Of a DNA stretch of 64,000 nucleotides, positions 39,906-48,496 are shown in pieces. The notes under the pieces are model-generated. The model did no database searches, was not told the DNA's origin, and saw nothing but the letters and a program-made list of their open reading frames with translations. Within the stretch, counting starts at the first letter, position 1, and every line of letters begins with the position of its first letter. The position numbers and the translations under genes are program-made. Origin of the DNA: Citrobacter amalonaticus (lineage in GTDB: Bacteria > Pseudomonadota > Gammaproteobacteria > Enterobacterales > Enterobacteriaceae); assembly GCA_028994555.1 (NCBI GenBank), contig JARDVN010000001.1:4712001-4776000 (forward strand), read 5' to 3'.

Positions 39906-40796
39906 GTGTCAGACCGTATTCCTACCGGGCAAATTCCTGACGCCCTGAAACAATCCTTATCCCGTCTCCCGGGCGTTCTGTCGGAAGCCATGGTGGAGCG
40001 CCTGCTCCGCTGTGTTCACTACGAACCGGTGATTGGCATCATGGGAAAATCAGGCGCAGGTAAATCCAGCCTGTGTAATACCCTGTTCAGTCCGCCCCCC
40101 CGCCAGTGTTGACCCCGTCAGGGCTGCACGCGGCGCGTTCACCGTTATCAGGTTACCCGTGGTCCACGAACGCTTCATATTGCCGATTTTCCCGGCATTG
40201 CCGAAACCCCGGAACCCGACAGGCAATATCGTCGACTGTACCGGGCATGGGCCCCGAAGCTGGACCTGATTGTCTGGGCGCTGAAGGCTGACGACCGTGC
40301 CTGGAAAGATGACCTGCGCTGTTACCGCGAACTGCTGGGCGCGGGAGCTGCACCAGAGCGTTTTCTGTTTGTTCTCACGCAGGCGGATAAAATGGAGCCC
40401 TGTCGCGAATGGGACAATGCAAACCACCAGCCCTCGCCACGTCAGGCTGAAAATCTTCATGCCAAAACTGAGCTTGCTGGAACACAGTTTGCGACTGTCC
40501 ATCCGGTCATTGCAGTATCCGCAGCGGAAAACTATCACCTCGAACTCTGGGCAGAAGCGCTGATTAAGGCGCTGCCGGTGAGCAGCAGTAGCGCGGTTTT
40601 CCGTCATCTTAGCCCTGAGCTGCAAACGGAATATGTTCAGAAAACTGCCCGCGAGCACTTTGTCCAGGCCACTGGCGACATCTTTGATGATGCCGTCGCA
40701 GCCATACAGACATCAGGCAGGCTGGTACGACAGCTACAGCGACTCCGCCTGCGGTTCCTGGCGGTTATCCGTGCTGTCTGGCATCTCCTGTTCTGA
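39906..40796 (+). CDS. YfjP/YkfA-type GTPase, frameshifted
   Basis: Predicted GTPase of the YfjP/YkfA/YeeP family carried by CP4-type islands; function unknown. GTG start behind GGAGGTCAAT. The P-loop is GIMGKSGAGKSSLCNTLF; after repair the switch region reads TLHIADFPGIAETPEP and the G4-like box is VLTQADKMEP. The frame breaks at eight C (40088-40095) and again near 40110-40125; after that the frame runs to ..RAVWHLLF. About 295 residues. It opens the module that continues through DUF932, antirestriction, RadC and CbtA genes. Confidence 0.82.
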
Positions 40797-41102
40797 TTTC
40801 ACTGTGCTTTTTTCACTGCCGCTTCGATCTGTTTCGACGATCGAAATGCTTATTCATGATAGTTATTAGCTATTGAATATAATATATCGATCGTTATTAT
40901 TGATAGATATCAACGATCAGTTTACGCATATCGATCTGAATTAACAATTATCCCGCCTTCTGATTAGCCAGTACGATCTGTGCTGGATGTGAAGATATCC
41001 CCTGTCATTCGTCTTATTTAATCAATTGTTTATAAAGGAATATTTTATGTGTGCTTTTATGCCCGTGATGACGGGTGTCTGTACCAACCGGGAGACCCTG
41101 AG
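40797..41102. other. Intergenic stretch rich in GATCG palindromes
   Basis: Several short GATCGTT/AACGATC and CGATCG words cluster around 40840-40945, which may be regulator sites. No gene. Confidence 0.4.
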
Positions 41103-41654
41103 ATGAAATCCTACCCCTTATTACGTCAGGACATATTTGCCTGGTGCCTGGCCGTCGTGCTCCCGTTGCTCTGGGTGGTGCTGTACCTGAACTTTCCGCA
41201 GAACATGGCGCTTGTCATTTATCTGGTCGTCGCGCTGGTCTGGGTGTTGCTGGACCGGACAAACCTGATGAAGCAGGGCATCACACCGCCGTCATGGCTG
41301 TGGTTTCCCCTCTATTTTGTTTACCTTCGCCAGCGTGACCAGAATCAGGGCAAGCCGTGGCGGCTTCTGCAGGTCTGGGTGCTCTGCACCGCGCTGTCAT
41401 TCGTGGCGTTATATCAGTTCAGTAAACAGTCCGATACGGAGAGTCTTGCACAGAGTGCCTGTACGGTAGTGACGAGAATTCTGCGTGACGATGGCAGTGA
41501 TGAGCGATGCATTCGCGTCATTAATATGAAGGAAGAGGTCAGCGGTCGCTTCTGGCGGGCGCAGGCGTTGCTGAACACCGGCGGTAAGGAGCCCGTGACC
41601 ATTGAAGACCGTGGGCAGGATATCTATGTCATGTTGCCGGAAAGGGGAGAATAA
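41103..41654 (+). CDS. Membrane protein of the CP4-type island
   Basis: 183 residues. Start ATG at 41103 follows GGGAG. Three to four hydrophobic helices fill the first 120 residues (FAWCLAVVLPLLWVVLYLNF, MALVIYLVVALVWVLL, LLQVWVLCTALSFVALY), with a soluble tail holding two Cys (SACTVVTR, DERCIRVIN) facing the periplasm by inference. It precedes the secreted protein gene by three bases. I do not know a function. Confidence 0.7.
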   Translation: MKSYPLLRQDIFAWCLAVVLPLLWVVLYLNFPQNMALVIYLVVALVWVLLDRTNLMKQGITPPSWLWFPLYFVYLRQRDQNQGKPWRLLQVWVLCTALSFVALYQFSKQSDTESLAQSACTVVTRILRDDGSDERCIRVINMKEEVSGRFWRAQALLNTGGKEPVTIEDRGQDIYVMLPERGE

Positions 41655-41657
41655 AGA

Positions 41658-42173
41658 ATGAACACCGTGAAAACCATTACCCGCCACCTGCTGCTGAGTG
41701 CAGCCGTGTTATTCACCGCTGCATCAGTTTTGCATGCAGCGACACCGGACACGCTCCGTCAGACTCATGACCCGCACTGTGCGCAACCGGTATTTTACGC
41801 ACAGACAATGAACCATAAAAAGGAAGTGGAGATTTGCATTGTCACCCCGTCGGTCTCGTATTCATTCGGGAAAACGGGCGCGAAAAACAAGGAGATGAAC
41901 CTCACTGTTCCGGCAGGCAGCACCAGTTATGCGTACACGAACAATCAGGTCATCAGCATTCAGAACTTCACCGTCAGAAACGGCGATACCAGTTACCAGG
42001 TTTCAGCCGGTTCGGATGATGCGGGAGAGCCCTTCGCATCCCTTTATGTTTATAAGGGAGTACCGGAGAGCGGGAAACTGCTGGCAGAAATCAGACTCGA
42101 CCCGGTGACGATGGTGAACAACATCAGCCATTCACTGGCGGAAGAGGGTATTCCGGAAGCAGACAGCCTCTGA
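41658..42173 (+). CDS. Secreted protein, probable IrmA family
   Basis: 171 residues with a signal peptide (HLLLSAAVLFTAASVLHAAT). Mature part includes two Cys likely to pair (HDPHCAQPVF, VEICIVTPSV) and beta-rich sequence (IQNFTVRNGDTSYQVSAGSD, LYVYKGVPESGKLLAEIRLD). Family assignment to IrmA, a small fibronectin-like secreted protein of E. coli islands near the same gene module, is from memory of that context and is moderate. Tightly spaced with the membrane protein before and the lipoprotein after. Confidence 0.6.
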   Translation: MNTVKTITRHLLLSAAVLFTAASVLHAATPDTLRQTHDPHCAQPVFYAQTMNHKKEVEICIVTPSVSYSFGKTGAKNKEMNLTVPAGSTSYAYTNNQVISIQNFTVRNGDTSYQVSAGSDDAGEPFASLYVYKGVPESGKLLAEIRLDPVTMVNNISHSLAEEGIPEADSL

Positions 42174-42206
42174 TACCTCCGGTCTCACAGATAAGGACAT
42201 GACGTA

Positions 42207-42491
42207 ATGAAAAACCAGCAAACGACCCGGACAGCATCACGCGGTCTTTTACTGCTCTGTACGCTGTTGTCAGCCGTTGTGCTCAGCGGTTGTGGTGACA
42301 AGGACGAACGCGAGTTCATTCGTGGATGTAAATCCGGTGGCGGCAGCACTGCCGTCTGCGGGTGTATTTATGACGACCTGAAGACCCGGTACACGCAGGG
42401 AGAACTGCAGAAGCTGAACACACAGTATGGATATGTGCCACCGGGCTTTATGGAAAACATGCTGAAGGCTGCACAACAGTGCAGAAAGTAA
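42207..42491 (+). CDS. Small lipoprotein
   Basis: 94 residues; signal ends in the lipobox VVLSGCGDK. The mature part has four Cys (FIRGCKSG, TAVCGCIYDDL, AAQQCRK), probably two disulfides. Part of the same envelope gene cluster. Unknown function. Confidence 0.7.
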   Translation: MKNQQTTRTASRGLLLLCTLLSAVVLSGCGDKDEREFIRGCKSGGGSTAVCGCIYDDLKTRYTQGELQKLNTQYGYVPPGFMENMLKAAQQCRK

Positions 42492-42503
42492 GGAAAGAAG
42501 AAA

Positions 42504-42816
42504 ATGGCGCTTGTTATTAAATATTTCATGATTGCGTTCATCATTGCGCTTGTGGTTGTGCTGTTTAACGCGTTCAGCAACACCGGTGCGATACGTGACT
42601 TCTGGCAGGGGGGCAGGATACCTGTTCTGGATGACCACCGGACCGGGAGCAGGCATGACCCTGGGCGCTTTCCTGCGTCAGTGGCTGATGCCTGACCGTA
42701 TTTATACATCGGGTGGTGCGGCAGGGTTGCTGAAAGCCCGTCTGTTCTGGCTGGCCGGTCCCCAGTGTATTGGCTGGCTTGCGGGTCTGCTGACTGTGGG
42801 ACAGCAACTGACATAA
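42504..42816 (+). CDS. Small membrane protein, frameshifted
   Basis: Two hydrophobic parts: MALVIKYFMIAFIIALVVVL, then after a run of six G (42609-42614) YLFWMTTGPGAGMTLGAFLR and LFWLAGPQCIGWLAGLLTVG. Repair gives about 103 residues. Ends the envelope cluster; a terminator follows. Confidence 0.65.
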
Positions 42817-42845
42817 TTGCTGTACTGAACACACCACATCTGCAG

Positions 42846-42877
42846 AGGCTGTCCCTTCCTGGGATGGCCTTTTTTAC
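42846..42877 (+). terminator. Rho-independent terminator
   Basis: AGGCTGTCCC and GGGATGGCCT form a stem with GU pairs, followed by TTTTTT. Confidence 0.7.
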
Positions 42878-42952
42878 TTTTATGGCTGGGCAGTACCCCG
42901 TCACAGAACACATTAAAACGTACGGCTGTTTTACCAGTCGTTAATTACCTGA

Positions 42953-42988
42953 AGACCATGCCTCCTCCCGGGGCATGGTCTTTCTTCA
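42953..42988 (+). terminator. Second terminator-like hairpin
   Basis: GACCATGCC (42954-42962) pairs with GGCATGGTC (42972-42980), then TTTCTTC. It separates the envelope cluster from the DUF932 gene. Confidence 0.7.
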
Positions 42989-43015
42989 TTTATACCGTTT
43001 CAACAGGAGTCATCC

Positions 43016-43844
43016 ATGAGATTAGCCAGCCGCTTCGGGCGAATTAACCAGATACGCCGTGACCGTCCACTGACTCACGAAGAACTGATGAGTCATGTCC
43101 CCAGTATCTTCGGTGAGGACAAACATGCGTCCCGCAGTGAACGCTACACCTGGATACCAACCATCACCATCCTTGAAAACCTGCAGCGCGAAGGTTTTCA
43201 GCCGTTCTTCGCCTGTCAGACGAAAGTGCGTGACGAGAGTAAGCGTGAACACACGAAGCACATGCTGCGTCTGCGTCTGCGTCGTGCCGGACAAATCACC
43301 GGTCATCTGGTCCCGGAAATTATCCTGCTGAACTCTCATGATGGCTCATCAAGTTATCAGATGCTGCCCGGTATCTTCCGCAGCGTCTGTACCAACTCAC
43401 TCGTCTGCGGGCAGTCGTTTGGCGAAGTGCGTGTACCGCACCGGGGCGATGTAGTGGAGAAAGTCATTGAGGGGGGCTTATGAAGTCCTCGGTGTGTTTG
43501 ACCGGGTGGAAGAGAAGCGTGATGCCATGCAGTCGCTGATATTGCCACCCCCGGCACAACAGGCACTGGCGAATGCCGCACTGACATACCGTTATGGTGA
43601 AGACCACCAGCCGGTGACGGCAACACAGATACTGACACCCCGCCGCTATGAAGATCGTCAGAACGACCTGTGGACAACGTACCAGAGACTGCAGGAGAAC
43701 CTGCTGAAAGGCGGTTTGCCCGGACGTACCGCGAAGGGCAAACGCAGCCATACCCGCGCCGTTAACGGTATCGACGGTGACGTGAAGCTCAACCGTGCGC
43801 TCTGGGTGATGGCGGAAAACATGCTGACCACCCTCAGCAAGTAA
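43016..43844 (+). CDS. DUF932 protein (YfjQ/YafZ-like), frameshifted
   Basis: DUF932/phage-plasmid TIGR03299-like protein of about 275 residues found in every CP4-type module. The first frame has MRLASRFGRINQIRRDRPLT, YTWIPTITILENLQREGFQP and LNSHDGSSSYQMLPGIFRSV. A run of six G at 43470-43475 shifts it; repair gives EKVIEGAYEVLGVFDRVEEK and the rest. Role unknown. CAGGAG precedes the start. Confidence 0.87.
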
Positions 43845-43923
43845 CCTCCAGCCGTTTCCTCACTGTTATCCCGCATTAGTTGCCCCACAGCTTTACCCTA
43901 TTAATAAACAAGGAAAAATCAGC

Positions 43924-44398
43924 ATGACCGACAATACACTGCCACTGTTCACCCCGGAAGCAACCGTTCCGATTGCAGCACAACATCAGATTACCGCCAC
44001 ACAGGTATCCGATGAGAACCGCATCCGCTTCTGGCCTCAGCATTTCGGTGGTATCCCCCCAGTGGATGTTGCTGGAGCCCCGCATCTTTGGCCGGATGGA
44101 CAGGCTCTGTGACAACTACCGGGGCGGTATCTGGCAGTTTCTCACCCTCAGCAACGGTGGCGCGTTTATGGCACCGGAGGCAGAGAACAATGATGAAGCC
44201 TGGACGCTGTTTAACGACATGAACGGCAACAGTGCTGAAATGAGTGCGGAAGCCGCCGGTATTGCCGCCTGCCTTATTGAATACAGCCACCATGCCTGCC
44301 GGACCGAATGCGACGCGATGACTGCGCATTATTACCGGCTGCGGGATTACGCCCTGAATCATGCGGAATGTAACGCCATCATGCATATCATCGACTGA
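43924..44398 (+). CDS. Antirestriction protein (YfjX/KlcA family), frameshifted
   Basis: Antirestriction family that blocks type I restriction enzymes by mimicking DNA. N-terminus runs to [10 protein letters not shown]; a run of six C (44057-44062) breaks the frame, after which it reads [40 protein letters not shown] and [19 protein letters not shown], all hallmarks of the family. About 157 residues, acidic. Next to RadC-like and CbtA genes as in E. coli. Confidence 0.9.
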
Positions 44399-44409
44399 GG
44401 GATGCAGCA

Positions 44410-44889
44410 ATGGAACAACAGTTACCGCTGTTTGCCGCTGAATTACCGGCATCCGCGCAACACACCATCCGGAAGGCGCTAACCCTGCTGGAGCGTCAGT
44501 TACGTGAACCCGGTGCGTCATTTACCTCCAGCAGTTCGGTACGTGACTGGCTGCGTCTGCAACTGGCATCACTGGAGAGGGAGGAATTTATCGTATTGTT
44601 CCTCGATAACCAGCATCGTCTTATTACCCACGAAACCCTCTTCACCGGCACCATCAACCATACGCAGGTCCATCCCAGGGAAGTGGTGAAGGCGGCACTG
44701 AAACACAACGCTGCTGCCATCATCATTGCACACTGCCACCCTTCGGGGCTTGCGGAACCCAGCCAGGCCGACCGCCAGATTACGGAACGTCTTAAACAGG
44801 CGCTGGACCTGGTGGAAATTCGCCTGCCTGACCACCTGGTGGTGGGCGGAATGGATATTGTCTCCTTTGCTGAACGTGGCTGGCTGTAA
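44410..44889 (+). CDS. RadC-family JAB domain protein (YeeS/YfjY-like)
   Basis: 159 residues, island-type short RadC paralogue. The metalloprotease-like JAB motif is intact: [14 protein letters not shown] with the metal-binding HxH and Asp; upstream are [20 protein letters not shown] and [20 protein letters not shown]. Biochemical role unknown. Starts 11 bases after the antirestriction gene. Confidence 0.93.
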   Translation: MEQQLPLFAAELPASAQHTIRKALTLLERQLREPGASFTSSSSVRDWLRLQLASLEREEFIVLFLDNQHRLITHETLFTGTINHTQVHPREVVKAALKHNAAAIIIAHCHPSGLAEPSQADRQITERLKQALDLVEIRLPDHLVVGGMDIVSFAERGWL

Positions 44890-44909
44890 CGCAACAGGGA
44901 AACAACATC

Positions 44910-45116
44910 ATGAAGATTATCAGTAAACGCCAGGCGATGACGATATACCGGCAACATCCACAGTCCCGGCTGTTTCGCTTCTGTACCTGCAGATATCACT
45001 GGTCCGGCAGCGTCTGCCATTACGCAGGTCGGGAGGTGCAGGATACGGTATTCGCGGAACGCCGTCAGGACCGCAGCGGCCCGTATGTGGTCCTGCGCTG
45101 CGTCACACTTAATTAA
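44910..45116 (+). CDS. DUF987 protein (YeeT-like)
   Basis: 68 residues: MKIISKRQAMTIYRQHPQSR, FCTCRYHWSGSVCHYAGREV. Always found between the RadC-like and antitoxin genes in these modules. Function unknown. Confidence 0.88.
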   Translation: MKIISKRQAMTIYRQHPQSRLFRFCTCRYHWSGSVCHYAGREVQDTVFAERRQDRSGPYVVLRCVTLN

Positions 45117-45137
45117 CCTGATATGAGGAGCACTACA

Positions 45138-45509
45138 TTGTCGAATACAACACCCGCAACAGAGCATGATATTGCAGAACCCCGGTGGGGACTGAAACGC
45201 AGTATCACCCCGTGTTTTGGCGCACGACTGGTTCAGGAAGGTAACCGCCTTCATTATCTGGCTGACCGCGCCAGTATTACCGGTAAATTCAGTGACGCGG
45301 ATTTACGTCATCTCGACCAGGCATTTCCTCTGCTGATGAAGCAGATGGAACTGATGCTGACCAGCGGTGAACTCACTCCCCGCCATCAGCACTGCGTCAC
45401 GCTGTATGCGAAAGGACTCACCTGCGAGGCTGACTCACTTGCCAGTTGTGGTTATGTCTATATCGCAATTTATCCGACACCCGCACCGGCAGCACAACCC
45501 GGAGAGTAA
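45138..45509 (+). CDS. cbeA: Antitoxin of the CbtA toxin (YeeU/CbeA family)
   Basis: About 123 residues. Family blocks: PRWGLKRSITPCFGARLVQE, GNRLHYLADRASITGKFSDA, LDQAFPLLMKQMELMLTSGE. CbeA counters CbtA by stabilising FtsZ and MreB filaments, not by binding the toxin. TTG at 45138 is chosen because GAGGAG lies at proper spacing before it, while the ATG at 45123 overlaps that site. Confidence 0.92.
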   Translation: MSNTTPATEHDIAEPRWGLKRSITPCFGARLVQEGNRLHYLADRASITGKFSDADLRHLDQAFPLLMKQMELMLTSGELTPRHQHCVTLYAKGLTCEADSLASCGYVYIAIYPTPAPAAQPGE

Positions 45510-45514
45510 TCACC

Positions 45515-45757
45515 ATGACACACGCCTGTAAAATCAGTGACGTCATCAGACATCTGCAGCAGCACCAGAATGATGATTTTGTCCTGTACTCACTCTGGTA
45601 CACGGATGATGTGCGCAGCATTGATGCCTCCGTTACCGAAGAGGAAGCGATTGCGACGCTACAGCATGCCGACCGGCATCACGATGCGGAACAGGGCATT
45701 AACTGGTCCACACTGGAAGCGTCACTGGACGCCATTCGTCAGCAACCCTCAGCGTAA
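45515..45757 (+). CDS. Unknown small protein between antitoxin and toxin
   Basis: 80 residues starting MTHACKISDVIRHLQQHQND behind GGAGAG. Acidic; EEEAIATLQHADRHHDAEQG. An extra gene between cbeA and cbtA, where E. coli yeeU and yeeV are adjacent. Function unknown. Confidence 0.7.
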   Translation: MTHACKISDVIRHLQQHQNDDFVLYSLWYTDDVRSIDASVTEEEAIATLQHADRHHDAEQGINWSTLEASLDAIRQQPSA

Positions 45758-45803
45758 TCGCTCCACCCTCACCACCTCTTTTATTTAACAGAGATACGCC
45801 TTT

Positions 45804-46181
45804 ATGCAGACTCAACCCGTACCCCACAGACGGGCGGTACCCTCACGCCCGTCACCCGTCAACATCTGGCAAATGCTGCTCACGTACCTGCTGGAACAGC
45901 ACTACGGTCTTACGCTTAACGATACTCCGTTTGGTGATGAGCAGGTGATTGCACAGCATATCGATGCCGGTATCTCACTGGCGGATGCGCTGAACTTTAT
46001 CGTCGAAAAATATGACCTGGTACGCACCGACAGGCCCGGTTTCTCCATCAGTCACCCGTCTCCCTTTATTGGCCGCATTGACATGCTCCGGGCCAGACGG
46101 GCCACCGGCCTGATGAAACGTAACGGGTACAAAGCGGTGACAGATATCACCACCGGCAAATACAGCGGGGTGACACGATGA
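45804..46181 (+). CDS. cbtA: CbtA-family toxin (YeeV/YkfI-like)
   Basis: 125 residues: [60 protein letters not shown] and [20 protein letters not shown]. This family inhibits FtsZ and MreB polymerisation. Overlaps the next start by four bases (ATGA). It has a slightly shorter family-typical N-terminus preceded by a basic HRRAVPSRP segment. Its partner antitoxin is at 45138. Confidence 0.93.
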   Translation: MQTQPVPHRRAVPSRPSPVNIWQMLLTYLLEQHYGLTLNDTPFGDEQVIAQHIDAGISLADALNFIVEKYDLVRTDRPGFSISHPSPFIGRIDMLRARRATGLMKRNGYKAVTDITTGKYSGVTR

Positions 46182-46654
46182 AGTTATCCCTCACCGTGGA
46201 AGCCGATGCCATTAACGTTCTGGCCCTCAACATGGGCCGGATTAGCGTGGATATTGATGGTATTGAACTGACCGACCTGATTAATGTGGTCTGTGATAAC
46301 GGTTATTCACTTCGTGTGGTTAACGATGATGACAATCCACTCCCGCCTGTCGCCCGGTTTAATGGTATTCAGTGCAGTACCGCCCATATCACCGAAGCTG
46401 ATAACAGCCTGCTGTATACGCTCTCGCATCAGCATGAAGACCACGGCGACAGTGAGTGGGTCTGCTATACCGGTTCCGGTTATCTGATCCACCTCGATGC
46501 GTGGCAGTACCCGGTACTTCAGCTAAAGAAACGGGGATTATCGAAAGCCTGCCGTCGGTTAGTTGTGACATTAATGTGTCGTTATCACATTCGCATTATT
46601 CATCTTGATGCCCTGGGCGAGCAGCTATCCGGTTTCTCCACCTTTGCGTGGTGA
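46178..46654 (+). CDS. DUF5983 family protein
   Basis: 158 residues with [20 protein letters not shown] and [13 protein letters not shown] segment [25 protein letters not shown]-like [20 protein letters not shown]. Regularly follows cbtA in enterobacterial islands; role unknown. Start overlaps the toxin stop, so co-translated. Confidence 0.8.
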   Translation: MKLSLTVEADAINVLALNMGRISVDIDGIELTDLINVVCDNGYSLRVVNDDDNPLPPVARFNGIQCSTAHITEADNSLLYTLSHQHEDHGDSEWVCYTGSGYLIHLDAWQYPVLQLKKRGLSKACRRLVVTLMCRYHIRIIHLDALGEQLSGFSTFAW

Positions 46655-46684
46655 TCCGGTTCCAATTACCACGAGGTCTTTTTT

Positions 46685-46888
46685 ATGCGGACATTAACCA
46701 CCGAAGAAGCCCTGCAAATCCTGATCGACTGGCTACGGGATAATATCGACTGTGACACACCGATTATCTTTGATAACGATAAGGACAATACGAACTCCAC
46801 CATCCTGCTCCCGCACGTGGAGCAGGCATTGAATGATGTTCGCGATCTCCGCCATCTGCAGTTGATGCAACGGGCCCGGTCAGAATAA
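46685..46888 (+). CDS. DUF957 protein (YeeW-like)
   Basis: 67 residues: MRTLTTEEALQILIDWLRDN, then DTPIIFDNDKDNTNSTILLP. Standard last gene of the cbeA-cbtA group. Unknown function. Confidence 0.87.
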   Translation: MRTLTTEEALQILIDWLRDNIDCDTPIIFDNDKDNTNSTILLPHVEQALNDVRDLRHLQLMQRARSE

Positions 46889-46971
46889 CCCTGCCTCCTG
46901 CACATTACATATATACGCAAGCGCCAGCCTTAACCGGGCTGGTGTTTTACTTTATATAAGGAAAGAAAATA

Positions 46972-47247
46972 ATGGTCGCACTGATGCACACCGATCCTGA
47001 CGTGTTAACCGATCACACACATGTGATTTGCTCCACCAGCATTGAACGTATCGTCACCGGACGTAATGCAGCGTTGAGCCTGACAGAAGTCATCACCATT
47101 CAACCTATTGATATTTATGCATTAATCGACAGTATTGATGGGGGTAAAGCGAATGAATGGGGAGTGTGGCAATACCGTTACGACTATTGGCTGACGGAAT
47201 ATAACAGCGAACGGCCTCATGAATCCCTGAATAACCTGATGCCGTAA
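46972..47247 (+). pseudogene. Chimeric frame: island protein truncated by an IS remnant
   Basis: AGGAAAG precedes the start. The first 60 residues (LTDHTHVICSTSIERIVTGR, NAALSLTEVITIQPIDIYAL) look like an intact island gene start. The last 30 (WLTEYNSERPHESLNNLMP) are the C-terminus of an IS3-type transposase. Insertion then loss of the element left a fused frame of 91 codons. Confidence 0.65.
47140..47247 (+). mobile_element. IS3-family transposase fragment (C-terminus)
   Basis: DYWLTEYNSERPHESLNNLM corresponds to the conserved end of IS3-family OrfB transposases, where YN..RPH.SL is nearly invariant. Nothing else of the element is left. Confidence 0.75.
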
Positions 47248-47340
47248 GTGTACCGGCTAATGGTGGGAAATCTTCTCCCCACGGAAATCTCAAAAAGTAC
47301 GTGGAGCTAAAACAAGTGTGCTTACAACATAATCCATTGT

Positions 47341-48489
47341 TCAATTCATTCCTTCACTTTGCCAGTGAAACTGAAACGCCGATCTTTTCGTATCCTGCAT
47401 ATTGATGACATAGAAGTTGCGGGGAAAATACTCTGTTGATGTCTCGCTAAAGGTGTTTAATCCGTACAGTATGATTTTTTTTCCTGTTATTTCCGTTGGT
47501 TCTGGGATGGTGCTGGAAGGCACACGAAAGACCTTAACAACTGAATTATCAGGTAGCAGGATCTTCAGCGTAAGAAGATGATCGTCACTTTCCGCTTCAA
47601 GTAATTTTCCGCTGATATCAATTCCGCCATGCTGTTGATCAGAAAGAGACGGTTGCATCTGCTTTCGTAGCTTTTCTGTCCAGGCCGAGCACGAGCAACG
47701 GCAGGAACAATGGGAGCAGTGCGTGCCAGGACAAGTCAGCTCATATACTGAAAGTGGGATATTCCGTGGCAAAAGTCGATTAATATTTTTGATAATCGTA
47801 GTGACCCGCTCAATCAGCTCTGTATTCAGCGTACCTTCCCAGCTATCACGGCTCCCCGTCAGAACTAACCCAATGTTCATATCAGGTGCTCGCTCTTTTA
47901 CCATTATGCCATAGGCCGCAATCTGTAACAGGTTAGCTTCTTTCGGCTGGTTTTGTTCGTCTGTTACCTTTCCGGTTTTCAAATCAACTACGTTTAACCG
48001 ATCGGGTCGCTCCTGATATATGAGGTCGGCCCGCCCATGCATATCGAAATCATTGCTGGTCAGCATAACCTCCCGGCCAACGGGTAATGTTTTTTCGTGT
48101 GCAGGGCCCCCTTTTACGAAAACAGGTGGCATAAGCGATCTGACGTAGCGGATCTGGGTAACAAGCATTTGGCGTGACACCAGCCCGGCAACGCCGTGAC
48201 GGTCATATATCCAGTTTGCTACCGGTCCGGCGCGTCGATTGGCTGTCAGCGCGGTCGTAAAATCATTTTCCAGTTGCCTAAGGGTATAATTCTCGAAAGC
48301 GGCCTCCCGATGTGTCAGTGAATTGACGCGCTGATGTATTACCTGGCCCAGAATGACTGCCGGATGCAACGGTAAACGTGCGTAAGAATGAGCTTCACTT
48401 TCCAGCAAGTATTTCGCCGGACAAACAGCGAAACTCCCCAGCAGAGAAGGAAGCACCGGATGAGTACGCGATAGAATCATTTCATTCAT
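47341..48489 (-). CDS. Cas4/RecB-like PD-(D/E)XK nuclease with cysteine cluster
   Basis: 382 residues from the ATG at 48489, which follows the druE stop by seven bases and has GGAG nine bases upstream. RecB-family nuclease motifs: HEKTLPVG (Glu132), GRADLIY (Asp155), LNVVDLKTGK (Asp169, Lys171) and NLLQIAAYGI (Gln189, Tyr193). Cys23 in AVCPAKYLLE and a C-terminal CPGTHCSHCSCRCSC (Cys253 onward) match the split four-cysteine Fe-S arrangement of Cas4 and AddB. The last 100 residues form a further domain of beta character. It is translated with druE, so probably an accessory of the Druantia system; it is not part of the four-gene type II definition as I know it. Confidence 0.85.
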   Translation of the reverse strand: MNEMILSRTHPVLPSLLGSFAVCPAKYLLESEAHSYARLPLHPAVILGQVIHQRVNSLTHREAAFENYTLRQLENDFTTALTANRRAGPVANWIYDRHGVAGLVSRQMLVTQIRYVRSLMPPVFVKGGPAHEKTLPVGREVMLTSNDFDMHGRADLIYQERPDRLNVVDLKTGKVTDEQNQPKEANLLQIAAYGIMVKERAPDMNIGLVLTGSRDSWEGTLNTELIERVTTIIKNINRLLPRNIPLSVYELTCPGTHCSHCSCRCSCSAWTEKLRKQMQPSLSDQQHGGIDISGKLLEAESDDHLLTLKILLPDNSVVKVFRVPSSTIPEPTEITGKKIILYGLNTFSETSTEYFPRNFYVINMQDTKRSAFQFHWQSEGMN

Positions 48490-48496
48490 TGCATTA

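Noticed and set aside
47341..48489. Cas4-like gene as part of a CRISPR-Cas locus
   Set aside because: No repeats with spacers and no other cas gene are visible anywhere in the window.
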